Both the position numbers and the translations under genes were made by a program. Below are positions 1-9,479 of a stretch of 50,348 nt of DNA, one piece after another. Numbering within the stretch: the stretch's first letter is position 1; every line of letters begins with the position of its first letter. Source of the stretch: an uncultured Gammaproteobacteria bacterium (lineage in GTDB: Bacteria > Pseudomonadota > Gammaproteobacteria > Arenicellales > JAANXG01); contig CAMYKW010000034.1 in assembly GCA_947259175.1 (NCBI GenBank), positions 1 to 50,348 of the forward strand. The letters run 5' to 3'. A model generated the notes under the pieces. It was not told the DNA's origin and did no database searches. It worked only from the letters and a program-made list of their open reading frames with translations.

Positions 1-75
1 GATCTTGACCTCGCGGTGTTCGGGGCATGGCAGGCGGATCATCGGCGCACCGGCCACGCGATCGAGACGCAATGA
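1..75 (+). CDS. 3' end of an unidentified protein (partial)
   Basis: An open frame runs from the first base of the window to a TGA at 73-75 and encodes 24 residues ending ...GHAIETQ. Its codons look like those of the neighbouring genes, with GC-rich third positions. The fragment is too short to assign to a family, and it could be chance open sequence at the contig edge. The upstream part of the gene would lie outside the window. Confidence 0.3.
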   Translation, partial: DLDLAVFGAWQADHRRTGHAIETQ

Positions 76-396
76 TTGGCCTTGCTTGGATCACTAAAAC
101 GAAAAACTCAGCCCTGTTTACTGCGCTGCGTCGTGCGGCAAACGGCCAATAGCCGACGCACAACGTGAGCGTTTCGCGCTCAGAAAATTCGCTGGAACCC
201 TGTGTTGTCGGTGACCAGAATCGCTTTTTGACAGTGAAGAGGTTGCACTGCAGTTGCCCCATGAAACTGTCATAAAGTTGACGAACATCATAGGTAAAGT
301 TCATGTCTGTTGATTTAATAGTGATCAGACAGTGCCATAGCGGTGGGATCGATATTTCTCCATCGGTACGTTAACCCTACTTCTGGAAAAGCGATA
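76..396. other. Intergenic stretch, nothing firm
   Basis: This gap lies between the partial left-edge frame and the exported bactofilin-like protein. It is less GC-rich than the genes. TTGACA at 228-233 and TTGACG at 278-283 resemble -35 boxes, but neither has a convincing -10 box at 16-18 bp. No RNA gene or repeat was recognised. A GTG at 343 is in frame with the downstream gene but is not preferred as its start. Confidence 0.4.
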
Positions 397-1434
397 ATGA
401 GGACGCCTAAAGTTAGCATTTGTATGGTTCTTGTCCTTTTAACTGTGTTGTCAACCGGAGCTTTATTCGCGCAGCACGGGGGGCTGACCGTGACCAAAAG
501 CGGTCAGGTTACCGAAGACGTCTATATGGCCGGAGCCACGGTGCAGGTCTTGGCCGATGTAGAGGGTGACGTGGTGGTAGCGGGTGGTAGTGTGACCATA
601 GTCGATTCTGTGTCGGGCGACGTGCTGGCAGCCGGCGGCACGGTGAGCATTGTAGCGAACGTCGATGACGATATCCGCGCCGCGGGCGGTTCGGTTGTAG
701 TGACCGGTAACGTGGGTGATGATGCAATCATTGCCGGCGGTTCAGTCACACTTGCGCCAGGCAGCACGGTCAGTGGACGAGCTTGGCTCGCCGGTAGCAC
801 CGTTACTGTAGCCGGCACCGTCGGCCGCGAACTGAAAGCGGCGGGCGGAGAAATTATTGTGGCGGGTACGATCGGTGGAGATGTGGAACTGTACGCAGAA
901 TCCATCGAGATCCAGCCAAGTGCCGTCATCAAAGGAAACCTCACCTACTCGGCGCCGAAGGAGGCCGTGGTCCATGAAGGTGCGACAATCGAAGGCGTAG
1001 TGACCTGGCACGAGCTCGATCTACACCGCGATTTCGGCGTTCCGAGTTGGGGTTTTGCCGGGACTTTGGTGTTTTTCTTGAGCTTGGCTGTTTCGGCGAT
1101 CGTGCTGTTTCTGATCTACCCGCGCTTTTCTACGTCCGTGGTACAGCGGTTACAAGACGAACCGTTTAAGTCGTTGGGACTGGGTCTAATGGTCTTATTT
1201 GCAACACCCTTTGTGGTGCTGATGTTGCTGGTGTCGGTTCTCGGGGTACCGTTAGGGCTTATCGTGCTGGCGTTGTACTTCGTCGCTCTCGTTGCGGGGT
1301 TAATTCCGTTTATAGGGGGATTGGTCTTATTCCTCGTGCTGTTACTGGGCATTGGGGCACTGGAGCTGCATTTCTACAGGCTGTACATCGCTCGAGGTGA
1401 CAGCCCAATCGGTACACCTACACCAGCCGATTAA
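397..1434 (+). CDS. Exported bactofilin-like (polymer-forming) membrane protein
   Basis: This 345-residue protein starts with a Sec-type signal sequence (MRTPKVSICMVLVLLTVLS) that ends near ALFAQ. Residues ~30-200 hold at least eight short imperfect repeats of the type GDVVVAGGSV / DDIRAAGGSV, the glycine-rich turn pattern of a right-handed beta-helix as in bactofilins. After a linker, about four hydrophobic segments fill the C-terminal ~120 residues. The ATG at 397 is preferred over the in-frame GTG at 343 because it opens directly onto the signal sequence and has GGAAAAG upstream. Classical bactofilins are cytoplasmic, so a helix domain behind a signal sequence suggests that it faces the periplasm. 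Partners and role are unknown. The family call is moderately sure; topology is inferred from hydrophobicity. Confidence 0.75.
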   Translation: MRTPKVSICMVLVLLTVLSTGALFAQHGGLTVTKSGQVTEDVYMAGATVQVLADVEGDVVVAGGSVTIVDSVSGDVLAAGGTVSIVANVDDDIRAAGGSVVVTGNVGDDAIIAGGSVTLAPGSTVSGRAWLAGSTVTVAGTVGRELKAAGGEIIVAGTIGGDVELYAESIEIQPSAVIKGNLTYSAPKEAVVHEGATIEGVVTWHELDLHRDFGVPSWGFAGTLVFFLSLAVSAIVLFLIYPRFSTSVVQRLQDEPFKSLGLGLMVLFATPFVVLMLLVSVLGVPLGLIVLALYFVALVAGLIPFIGGLVLFLVLLLGIGALELHFYRLYIARGDSPIGTPTPAD

Positions 1435-1491
1435 CGCATGACCAACGGCCGGCCACAACGTATCGCCACATTAACCGACTGACCTGTATCA

Positions 1492-2175
1492 ATGCTGGAA
1501 CCTTTCGGACCATCGCTTTACGTAGCCAATGGACCGACCGTCTCATTTTTCGGTTTCCCATACCCCACTCGCATGGCGGTGGTGCGGCTTTCGGATGGCA
1601 ATTTATGGGTGTGGTCACCGGTATCACTGACCGAAGGGCTGGCCAGTGCGTTGGAGGCCATCGGACCGGTGCGCTACATCCTCTCGCCGAACAAGATTCA
1701 TCATCTTTTCTTGTCCGAGTGGGCCGAGCATTGGCCCGACGCACGCCTCTATGCGCCGCCTGGTCTCGCACGGAAGAAACCCGACCTCCACCTTGATGCC
1801 GAACTTGGCGACGAGCCTGATGCTGGGTGGGCGGCGGACATTGACCAGGTGATCTTCCACGGCTCGTTCGCGATGGAAGAGGTAGTGTTTTTCCACCGCG
1901 CGTCCCGGACCGCGATCATCTGCGACCTTATCCAGCGTCATCCCGAATCAAAGATGTTGGGCTGGAAGGGGAAGCTGATGCGGCTCGATGGCCTGGTTGG
2001 TGAACATGGAAGCACACCGCGCGAGTGGCGCGCGACTTTCCTCCATCGCGGACCGGCCCGCGCTGCACGTGATAAGGTGCTCGGCTGGAAGGCTGAACGA
2101 CTGTTGATCGCCCACGGCGAGTGCGTACAGACAGAGGCGACCTCGATCATCGCCGCAGCCCTAAGCTGGATCTAA
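1492..2175 (+). CDS. DUF4336 domain protein (metallo-beta-lactamase-like fold)
   Basis: The 227-residue protein matches the DUF4336 pattern from end to end: an N-terminal MLEPFGPSLYVANGP segment, a central LSPNKIHHLFLSEW motif, then WPDARLYAPPGL and a later FHRASRTAIICDLIQ. The family is related to the metallo-beta-lactamase fold but lacks the classical HxHxDH motif, and its substrate is not known. No signal peptide or membrane segment is visible, so it should be cytoplasmic. It starts 57 bp after the bactofilin-like gene on the same strand and may be cotranscribed with it. No clear Shine-Dalgarno precedes the ATG. Confidence 0.75.
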   Translation: MLEPFGPSLYVANGPTVSFFGFPYPTRMAVVRLSDGNLWVWSPVSLTEGLASALEAIGPVRYILSPNKIHHLFLSEWAEHWPDARLYAPPGLARKKPDLHLDAELGDEPDAGWAADIDQVIFHGSFAMEEVVFFHRASRTAIICDLIQRHPESKMLGWKGKLMRLDGLVGEHGSTPREWRATFLHRGPARAARDKVLGWKAERLLIAHGECVQTEATSIIAAALSWI

Positions 2176-2217
2176 GGGCAGGCTCTTTATTTTCAAGAAA
2201 TTAGTGAACAGCGGGGC

Positions 2218-2361
2218 TTAGAAATTTCGGGGGCAAAATGGAGGCAGCTGAACGTCCAGGCGGTCGCAGACGATGTAAGGTCCGGTTTTGACGAGCCGTA
2301 CAAGGATTTCAACCCAGCGGCTGCTGTTGCAGAACTGCCAGGTTAGGTCGCGCTCGTGGAT
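2218..2361 (-). other. Possible coding remnant between DUF4336 gene and dctB
   Basis: On the minus strand, 47 codons are open between two stops, and the translation (IHERDLTWQFCNSSRWVEI...) looks protein-like rather than random. There is no start codon and no recognised family. It could be a fragment of a decayed gene or chance. The rest of the 226-bp gap shows nothing clear. Confidence 0.2.
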
Positions 2362-2401
2362 CTAAACTGAAAGACCACGTTTAGACTTTTACAATTGAAC
2401 C

Positions 2402-4291
2402 TCACCCGGCACGCTGTGCGGCGGCATCACTGTTCACAGCGGGAAACGTAAGCGTGAACAGCGCCCCACCCTGCTGTTGATTCTTCGCCGTTATTGAACC
2501 GCCGAATTCGTTGACTATTTCTTGCGATATGGAGAGTCCCAGGCCGAGCCCCGCACCGGCCTCCTTACTGGTGAAAAACGGATCGAACAGTTTCTGCAGA
2601 TTTTCCTCGGGAATACCACCGCCATTGTCTCCAATGCTGACGCTCACCGAATCGCCTGTGGTGCGCATGGAGATCGTCAACTTGCGGTTAACGCATTCCT
2701 GCATGGCGTCGACAGCATTCTTAAGGACGTTGATGAACACTTGCCCTAATCGAGTCGCATCCGCGCGGACGTAAACCTCATGCTCGGGCATTGCATCGCT
2801 CACCTCCACCTCCTGGTTGTGCGTGTGCATGATCAACGCCAGCGCATCATGGATTGTCTGCTTTAGCGGCACGGCGTCGAGGTTTTGTGTCGACTTGCGT
2901 GAAAAAGTTTTCAGTTGGCTCGTCAACCTGGCCATACGATCCGTCAGCGCCAACACGTTGGCCAGGTTTTCGCCCAGTTCATCGTAGTGCCGATGTTCCA
3001 GCAACTGAGTTGCAGTGCCGAGGTAGGTTTGTATAGCGGTCAACGGTTGATTGAGCTCGTGGGTGACGCCTGCGGACATTTGGCCCACCGCTGCGAGTTT
3101 CGCCGACTGGATCAATTCTTCCTGCGCCTGACGCAGCTCGCGCTCGGTGTGTTCCTGTTCTTTGATCTTATTGTCCAATTGTTCATTGGTTCTTATGAGT
3201 TCGACCGTGCGTTGCTTGACCTGCACCTCGAGTTCCTGTTGCGCATTGAGCAGGGTTTCCTCGATATGCTGCTGGTGCTGCAGGCGTTGCGCAAGATTGC
3301 GCCTGCGCTGCAGCACATATAACAAGACCAGGCATAGAGTAATCACCGACACGGTCGCGTAGCCCACTGAATGGGTCACGCGCGCGTCCACGCCCCGGGT
3401 ATCCGCGAGCAAATGCACCAGCCACCTGTGATCAGGCATCTCCCGGCTTTGCGTCAGGTAGGTGTTCTCCCGTCCCGGCGAATCGCCGTCGGATGCGCGA
3501 AACGTCAACAGGCTGGCGCCATGGTCGTAGAGCTGTTCTTTTATTATCGGCAACGGCGACATCACGGCGTCTGGATACTGACGGCTTTGCTCGATCCGTT
3601 GCCGCACCGTGTCGCTGAGGGGATGCAATGTCTTGAACTTCCAGCTGGGATTGTTGGTGATAAACACCACCCCGTTGTAGTCGGTAACGATTACCTTTTC
3701 CGGCGCGTTTCGCCATGCGGCCTCGACACGCTCGGGACTGACTTTAACCACCGCGGCGCCCAGAATCTCATTGCCCGACCTTACCGGAGACGCGTAGTAA
3801 TACCCGCGCTTTTTCGAGGTTGCCCCCAGTGCGTAATAGCGCCCGACTTCACCGCGCATCGCCGCTTGAAAATACGGCCGGAAACTAAAGTTTTGCCCCA
3901 CGAATGGCGCTTGCGTATCCCAGTTACTGGCCACCAGCGTCAATCCGTGCTTGTCGATAACGTAGGTATCCGACGCCGCCGCGATTTCGTTCACCTGCTG
4001 CAAATAGCGGTTTACCAGATCCCGGTGCGCGTCATCAGTCGGCTGGCGAAGCAACTGGATGATTCGCTCGTCCCGGGCGAGAATCTGTGGCAGCGATTCG
4101 TACTTCTCGAGTTCGCTGGTAAGGTTGGCGACGAACAGCCTCAAGCTATTCAGGTTCGCTTGCCGCATCTCATCGAGGGCGGCGTTGCGCGTGATCACCG
4201 CAGCCTGCCATAACACAAGCAGCACCATGACGACACACGCCAGCACAACCAGCCACTGTTGCAGTTGCCGATGCTTCGGCGACTGCATCAT
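2402..4291 (-). CDS. dctB: DctB-type C4-dicarboxylate sensor histidine kinase
   Basis: This 629-residue membrane sensor kinase has a TM segment at ~12-34, a periplasmic double-PAS-like sensor region at ~35-300, a second TM at ~308-326, and a coiled coil at ~330-400. The HisKA box has phospho-acceptor His411 (GVTHELNQPLTAI). The C-terminal ATPase domain has the N box (NVLKNAVDAM), G1 (GDNGGGIPEE) and G2 (GLGLGLSISQEIV). In known DctB proteins the sensor binds C4-dicarboxylates such as succinate or malate and the kinase phosphorylates DctD. It lies 294 bp downstream of dctD on the same strand and divergent from the TRAP operon, which fits that role. Two adjacent ATGs (4291 and 4288) could both serve as the start. 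Confidence 0.93.
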   Translation of the reverse strand: MMQSPKHRQLQQWLVVLACVVMVLLVLWQAAVITRNAALDEMRQANLNSLRLFVANLTSELEKYESLPQILARDERIIQLLRQPTDDAHRDLVNRYLQQVNEIAAASDTYVIDKHGLTLVASNWDTQAPFVGQNFSFRPYFQAAMRGEVGRYYALGATSKKRGYYYASPVRSGNEILGAAVVKVSPERVEAAWRNAPEKVIVTDYNGVVFITNNPSWKFKTLHPLSDTVRQRIEQSRQYPDAVMSPLPIIKEQLYDHGASLLTFRASDGDSPGRENTYLTQSREMPDHRWLVHLLADTRGVDARVTHSVGYATVSVITLCLVLLYVLQRRRNLAQRLQHQQHIEETLLNAQQELEVQVKQRTVELIRTNEQLDNKIKEQEHTERELRQAQEELIQSAKLAAVGQMSAGVTHELNQPLTAIQTYLGTATQLLEHRHYDELGENLANVLALTDRMARLTSQLKTFSRKSTQNLDAVPLKQTIHDALALIMHTHNQEVEVSDAMPEHEVYVRADATRLGQVFINVLKNAVDAMQECVNRKLTISMRTTGDSVSVSIGDNGGGIPEENLQKLFDPFFTSKEAGAGLGLGLSISQEIVNEFGGSITAKNQQQGGALFTLTFPAVNSDAAAQRAG

Positions 4292-4585
4292 CTCCGTGTG
4301 CGGCCGGCGATATCACCAGGCATCATGTTGAGGGTGTACATGATATTCACCGGTTTCCGCGCGCGTTCGTTTCACGCTTGTCGAAAGTAACCAACGTTGA
4401 TCGACTTTAACTTCTGGCGGCCATTAATCGAGAATTGGCTATCAGCGAGGAGTCTATCTCCTTTATTGCACGGAAGAAACGCCCGGCTACTATTTTCGGC
4501 AAGCAGTATCGTTGGTCTTAAGTCGCAGAATCATTGAACCAAAATTGCGGGTGTCTCAGACTGCGTGCCATGAATAGTAGCTGGG

Positions 4586-5965
4586 TTAACAGTAGTCCCT
4601 GCGATTCAAGTTATATTTGCGCAGCTTGTCTTCGAACGTCTTGCGCGGTAAACCCAGCGCCGTGTAGGCGGCCCGCGCATCGCCTTTGTGCTGTACCAGC
4701 TGCTGTTCGATGACCCGTCTTTCGTAACAAGACACCATCTCTGCAAGTGTTTGCGAATTGCCACAGTCGGCATTATGGGACAGGTTTGTGAGACCCGACA
4801 GATCGTTAAAACAACCCAACACATAGCGATCTGCAGTGTTCTGCAGTTCCCGGACATTACCCGGCCAGTCGTGGGCCATCAATTCCGCCATCACCTCCGG
4901 CCCCGGAGAGGCGGGGGCGCTCTCGTACCGGCGCGCCGCATTATCGAGAAAATACTCGAATAAAATCGGAATGTCGTCGCGCCGCTCCCTGAGCGGCGGC
5001 AGATTGAGCTGCACCACTGCGAGCCGGTAATACAGATCCTCGCGGAATTCCCCGCGCGTGCTGGCGTCTCTAAGGTCGGTCTTGGTGGCGGCAATGACGC
5101 GCACGTCCACCGGTATGGTCTTGGATGATCCCAGGCGCTCGATGGTGCGCTCCTGTAATACGCGCAGCAGTTTCACGCTCAGGGCCTGCGACATGCTCTC
5201 GATCTCGTCGAGAAACACGGTGCCCCTGTGGGCAGTTTCAAATTTGCCGATCTGGCGCGCATTCGCGCCGGTAAATGCGCCGGGCTCATGGCCGAATAAT
5301 TCATTTTCAATAATGTCCTCGGGCATGGCGCCGCAATTGACCGCGACGAAGGGTTTATCGCGGCGCCGGCTCTGCTTGTGCAAGGTATGCGCGACCAATT
5401 CCTTGCCGGTGCCGGTCTCGCCAAATATCAGCACATCGGCGTCGACATCCGCGATCTTCGCTATTTGCGTGCGCACCAGTTCGATCTGCGGAGAATTTCC
5501 GATGATGTCGAACTGACTGAGTTGGTCGCGAAGTTCGTTGCGCAACGCCCGGTTCTCGAGTATCAGCCTGCGCTTTTCCACCGATCGTTTCGCCACTTCG
5601 ACCAGCCGGTCGGCGCCGAAGGGCTTTTCGATAAAGTCATAGGCGCCGTCGCGAATCGCCTGCACCGCCATTGAGATGTCGCCGTGGCCGGTAATCAATA
5701 CCACCGGCAGGTCCGGATCGAGCGCCAGCGCCCGGTTCATCAGTTCCAGACCGCTCGCCCCGGGCAGCTTGACGTCGGTGATCAGCACGCCCGGCCAGCT
5801 TCTGGACAGCAACCGTTGCGCCGGTTCGGCGGCATCAAAGCATTGCACGTCGAAACCGGCCATCTTCAATGCCTGTTCCCCCGCGCGGCGGATATGCATT
5901 TCATCATCAACGAAGATGACGCTTCCCTGGGTCACGCCAGGGACGGAAAGTGAGTCGTTCATCAT
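4586..5965 (-). CDS. dctD: DctD-type sigma-54-dependent response regulator
   Basis: This 459-residue NtrC-family activator has a receiver domain at ~14-130 with phospho-acceptor Asp64 (LITDVKLPG) and conserved VDDE and KPF residues. The AAA+ domain has Walker A GETGTGKEL, the sigma-54 contact loop GAFTGA and a Walker B-like region (TVFLDEIESM). The C-terminus is a Fis-type helix-turn-helix (AYTALGLPRKTFEDKL). Phosphorylated DctD would bind upstream enhancers and drive sigma-54 RNA polymerase at dicarboxylate-transport promoters. The gene is divergent from the TRAP operon across a 534-bp gap that carries two sigma-54-like elements, one of them reading toward dctD itself. It probably forms an operon with dctB. 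Confidence 0.94.
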   Translation of the reverse strand: MMNDSLSVPGVTQGSVIFVDDEMHIRRAGEQALKMAGFDVQCFDAAEPAQRLLSRSWPGVLITDVKLPGASGLELMNRALALDPDLPVVLITGHGDISMAVQAIRDGAYDFIEKPFGADRLVEVAKRSVEKRRLILENRALRNELRDQLSQFDIIGNSPQIELVRTQIAKIADVDADVLIFGETGTGKELVAHTLHKQSRRRDKPFVAVNCGAMPEDIIENELFGHEPGAFTGANARQIGKFETAHRGTVFLDEIESMSQALSVKLLRVLQERTIERLGSSKTIPVDVRVIAATKTDLRDASTRGEFREDLYYRLAVVQLNLPPLRERRDDIPILFEYFLDNAARRYESAPASPGPEVMAELMAHDWPGNVRELQNTADRYVLGCFNDLSGLTNLSHNADCGNSQTLAEMVSCYERRVIEQQLVQHKGDARAAYTALGLPRKTFEDKLRKYNLNRRDYC

Positions 5966-6049
5966 GGTTGCTTCGGTATGCCGGCGGTTTCAGACCACAG
6001 GAATTGCTGTCGATACGGTGACGTCGGGGCACCGCTGGGCATTGCGTCA

Positions 6050-6065
6050 AGCAAGATTCTTACCA
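6050..6065 (-). promoter_or_regulatory. Predicted sigma-54 promoter for dctD-dctB
   Basis: Read on the minus strand, the element is TGGTAAGAATCTTGCT. It has the invariant GG, exactly ten bases, then GC, and otherwise fits TGGYAnG-N4-TTGCW closely. Transcription would start near 6040, about 75 bases before the dctD ATG. This suggests that dctDB is sigma-54 dependent and possibly autoregulated. The match is by eye only. Confidence 0.5.
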
Positions 6066-6228
6066 ACCACGATCACCACCGTCGCAAAATCATCCGCAGC
6101 TCGCGGCCTTGCCGTAAAAGCCGCGCCGATCCCGTGTGCGGCACCGACGCGATCAGCGTGTCACGTCTCTCGGTCGCCACTACCCCCCGGATTATGGGCG
6201 AGATTTCGCCGTATTGCATCGCCATTGC

Positions 6229-6242
6229 GGCGGTTTACCGCC
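6229..6242. promoter_or_regulatory. Inverted repeat, candidate DctD enhancer site
   Basis: GGCGGT-TT-ACCGCC is a perfect 6-2-6 palindrome. It lies ~90 bp upstream of the plus-facing sigma-54 element and ~165 bp upstream of the minus-facing one, which is normal enhancer spacing for NtrC-type activators. A second short repeat lies at 6197-6210. Assignment to DctD is inference. Confidence 0.35.
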
Positions 6243-6330
6243 TTGCTGGCCGCCCGCAGTCCTGCGCCAGGCCCCCGGGGACGCCCGATTCCACGGGGAA
6301 ATCGCCGATTTTGGCGATGGTTAGCGGGTC

Positions 6331-6346
6331 TGGCCCTGTTTTTGCA
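6331..6346 (+). promoter_or_regulatory. Predicted sigma-54 promoter for the TRAP operon
   Basis: TGGCCCTGTTTTTGCA has GG and GC separated by exactly ten bases and matches the -24 (TGGC) and -12 (TTGCA) boxes. The predicted start near 6357 leaves a leader of ~143 bases before dctP. The adjacent divergent gene for a sigma-54 activator (DctD) makes this the best promoter candidate for dctPQM. Confidence 0.6.
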
Positions 6347-6412
6347 TCAACTTGCGCCCCAGAGGGTGGAGACATGGGCTCGAGCCAGGGCGGCCCCGGA
6401 TCGTTTTGCTAA

Positions 6413-7483
<1,071 letters not shown>

Positions 7484-7539
7484 CGGCGCTGAGCCCGAAA
7501 ACCAACCAACATTAAACTAAACAGGCTTCGCACATCGTC

Positions 7540-8082
7540 ATGAGTCGCATTCTCAACCAAATCGAGGAGGGCGTGATCGCCCTCCTCCTGGTCGGTATGA
7601 CCGTGTTGGTGTTCATCGAGGTCTTCGACCGCTTTGTACTCGGTCAAGGCATCTTGTGGATGGAAGAACTGACATTGCATCTGTCGGCGTGGATGGTGCT
7701 GTTCGGCACCTCCTGGGTGCTCAAGCAAGGCGCCCACATCGGCGTGGACGCATTCGTCAAACTGTTTTCCAGCGGTGTGCAACGCGTTTTCGGGCTTATC
7801 GCCGTAATGGGCAGTCTCATCTACTGCGGACTGATCATGTATGGCGGTTGGATCTACCTGGCGAAATTGCTCCAGATCGGCATCGAGCTCGAGGATATTC
7901 CCATACCGAAGTGGGTCGCCCACTCGATCCTGGTGCTCGGCATGGCTTTGCTCGCGCTGCGGCTGCTGCAACTGTTTTGGCGCATTGTCAAAGGCGAGGA
8001 AACCGGCTTTCGCCATGCCGATGAAGCCGAAGAGGCCCTGGAGGAACTCGCTCACGAAAAACAGGGGGACACTAAAGGATGA
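7540..8082 (+). CDS. dctQ: TRAP transporter small membrane subunit DctQ
   Basis: The 180-residue protein has about four membrane segments (ALLLVGMTVLVFIEVFDRF; LSAWMVLFGTSWVL; VFGLIAVMGSLIYCGLIMYG; SILVLGMALLALRLLQLFW) and a charged C-terminal tail of ~35 residues rich in Glu and Lys. The pattern GILWMEELTLHLSAWMVLFG is typical of DctQ. It partners DctM in the inner membrane. The gene follows dctP by 56 bp, and its stop overlaps the dctM start in an ATGA arrangement, which indicates translational coupling. Confidence 0.92.
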   Translation: MSRILNQIEEGVIALLLVGMTVLVFIEVFDRFVLGQGILWMEELTLHLSAWMVLFGTSWVLKQGAHIGVDAFVKLFSSGVQRVFGLIAVMGSLIYCGLIMYGGWIYLAKLLQIGIELEDIPIPKWVAHSILVLGMALLALRLLQLFWRIVKGEETGFRHADEAEEALEELAHEKQGDTKG

Positions 8083-9479
8083 CGACAGCCGCGCTATTCA
8101 TTCTGCTTTTCGCCTGCATGTTCATCGGCGTGCCGGTATCCATCGCCCTCGGCCTTTCGAGTGTGGCAACCATATTGTTATTTTCCGATGACTCGTTGGC
8201 ATCCGTTGCGCTCAAGTTCTTCGAGAATGTGTCCGAGCACTACACGCTCCTCGCAATACCGTTTTTTATTCTGTCCTCGGCGTTCCTGTCCGGTGGCGGC
8301 GTCGCCAGACGACTGATTCGTTTTGCCATCGACGCCGTCGGTCATATCCGCGGTGGGTTGGCGATGGCCTCGGTGCTCGCGTGCATGTTGTTCGCCGCCG
8401 TGTCCGGATCGTCACCGGCAACGGTGGCGGCGATCGGCAGCATCGTCATCGTCGGCATGGTGAAAGCCGGCTATCCCAAGGAATTCGGCGCCGGCGTCAT
8501 CTGCAACGCCGGCACCCTGGGAATTCTGATCCCGCCGTCCATCGTCATGCTCGTCTATTCCGCCGCTACCGAGGTGTCGGCGGCGCGCATGTTCATGGCC
8601 GGCTTCATTCCCGGCATCGGCATGGGCCTGTTGTTGATGGTCGCCATTTACGTCGTCGCCCGTATCAAGGGCTTGCCCTCCCAGCCTCGGGCTTCGTTTC
8701 GCGAATTGATGACCAGCGGTTTTTCCGCATCCGGCGGCTTGTTCTTGATTGTCATCGTGCTCGGCGCAATCTACGGCGGCATCGCCAGCCCGACGGAAGC
8801 GGCGGCGGTGTCAGCGGTTTATGCGTTCATGGTGGCGTGCCTGGGTTACCGTGACATCGGTCCGATGAAGGACATTCCGTGGCGCAAAGACGGCGAAGGA
8901 ATCGGCGGGATCGTGGCGCGCAACAGCGGTCAGATTCTTTGGGCGCTGCCGAAGTGCGTGTTCGACAAAGAAGTGCGGCACACGATCATGGACGCCGCCA
9001 AAGTCAGCATAATGCTGCTGTTCATCATCGCCAATGCGATGCTGTTCGCGCACGTGCTCACCACCGAGCGCATTCCCCACGCCATCGCCGAGACCATCGT
9101 CCACTGGGGCTTGCCGGCATGGGGCTTCCTGATTGTGGTCAACTTGCTGTTGCTGGCCGCCGGGAATTTCATGGAGCCGTCGGCCATCATCCTGATCATG
9201 GCGCCGATCCTGTTCCCGATCGCCACCCAACTGGGCATCGACCCCATCCACCTGGGCATCATCATGGTCGTCAACATGGAGATCGGGATGATCACACCCC
9301 CGGTGGGGCTCAACCTGTTCGTGACCGCCGGAATCACCGGCGAGAATCTGCAGTGGGCGATCAAGGCCGCGCTGCCCTGGCTGTCCCTGTTGTTGGTGTT
9401 CTTGATCTTCATCACATACATCCCGCAGATATCACTGTTCCTGCCCGAGTACATCGACTATCTGAAAGGTTACAAATAA
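8079..9479 (+). CDS. dctM: TRAP transporter large permease DctM
   Basis: This 466-residue polytopic permease contains the DctM hallmarks: GVPVSIALGLSS near the N-terminus, AVSGSSPATVAAIGSI, NAGTLGILIPPSIVMLVYS, GGIASPTEAAAVSAVYA, and GMITPPVGLNLFVTAGI near the end. It drives ion-coupled uptake of the solute handed over by DctP. It is ~40 residues longer than typical ~425-residue DctM proteins. The extra length lies around residues 255-300 (after LGYRDIGPMKDIPWRKD), a hydrophilic loop between membrane segments. It overlaps dctQ by 4 bp and is followed without any gap by a second binding-protein gene. Confidence 0.94.
   Translation: MTTAALFILLFACMFIGVPVSIALGLSSVATILLFSDDSLASVALKFFENVSEHYTLLAIPFFILSSAFLSGGGVARRLIRFAIDAVGHIRGGLAMASVLACMLFAAVSGSSPATVAAIGSIVIVGMVKAGYPKEFGAGVICNAGTLGILIPPSIVMLVYSAATEVSAARMFMAGFIPGIGMGLLLMVAIYVVARIKGLPSQPRASFRELMTSGFSASGGLFLIVIVLGAIYGGIASPTEAAAVSAVYAFMVACLGYRDIGPMKDIPWRKDGEGIGGIVARNSGQILWALPKCVFDKEVRHTIMDAAKVSIMLLFIIANAMLFAHVLTTERIPHAIAETIVHWGLPAWGFLIVVNLLLLAAGNFMEPSAIILIMAPILFPIATQLGIDPIHLGIIMVVNMEIGMITPPVGLNLFVTAGITGENLQWAIKAALPWLSLLLVFLIFITYIPQISLFLPEYIDYLKGYK

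Noticed and set aside
3371-4213. A 280-residue plus-strand open frame opposite dctB
   Set aside because: Antisense to a clear sensor kinase; composition rich in His, Arg and Gln with no motif.
6301-6318. ATCGCC-gatttt-GGCGAT as a DctD enhancer
   Set aside because: It is centred only ~20 bp from the -24 box at 6332, too close for an NtrC-type enhancer; possibly just a local palindrome.
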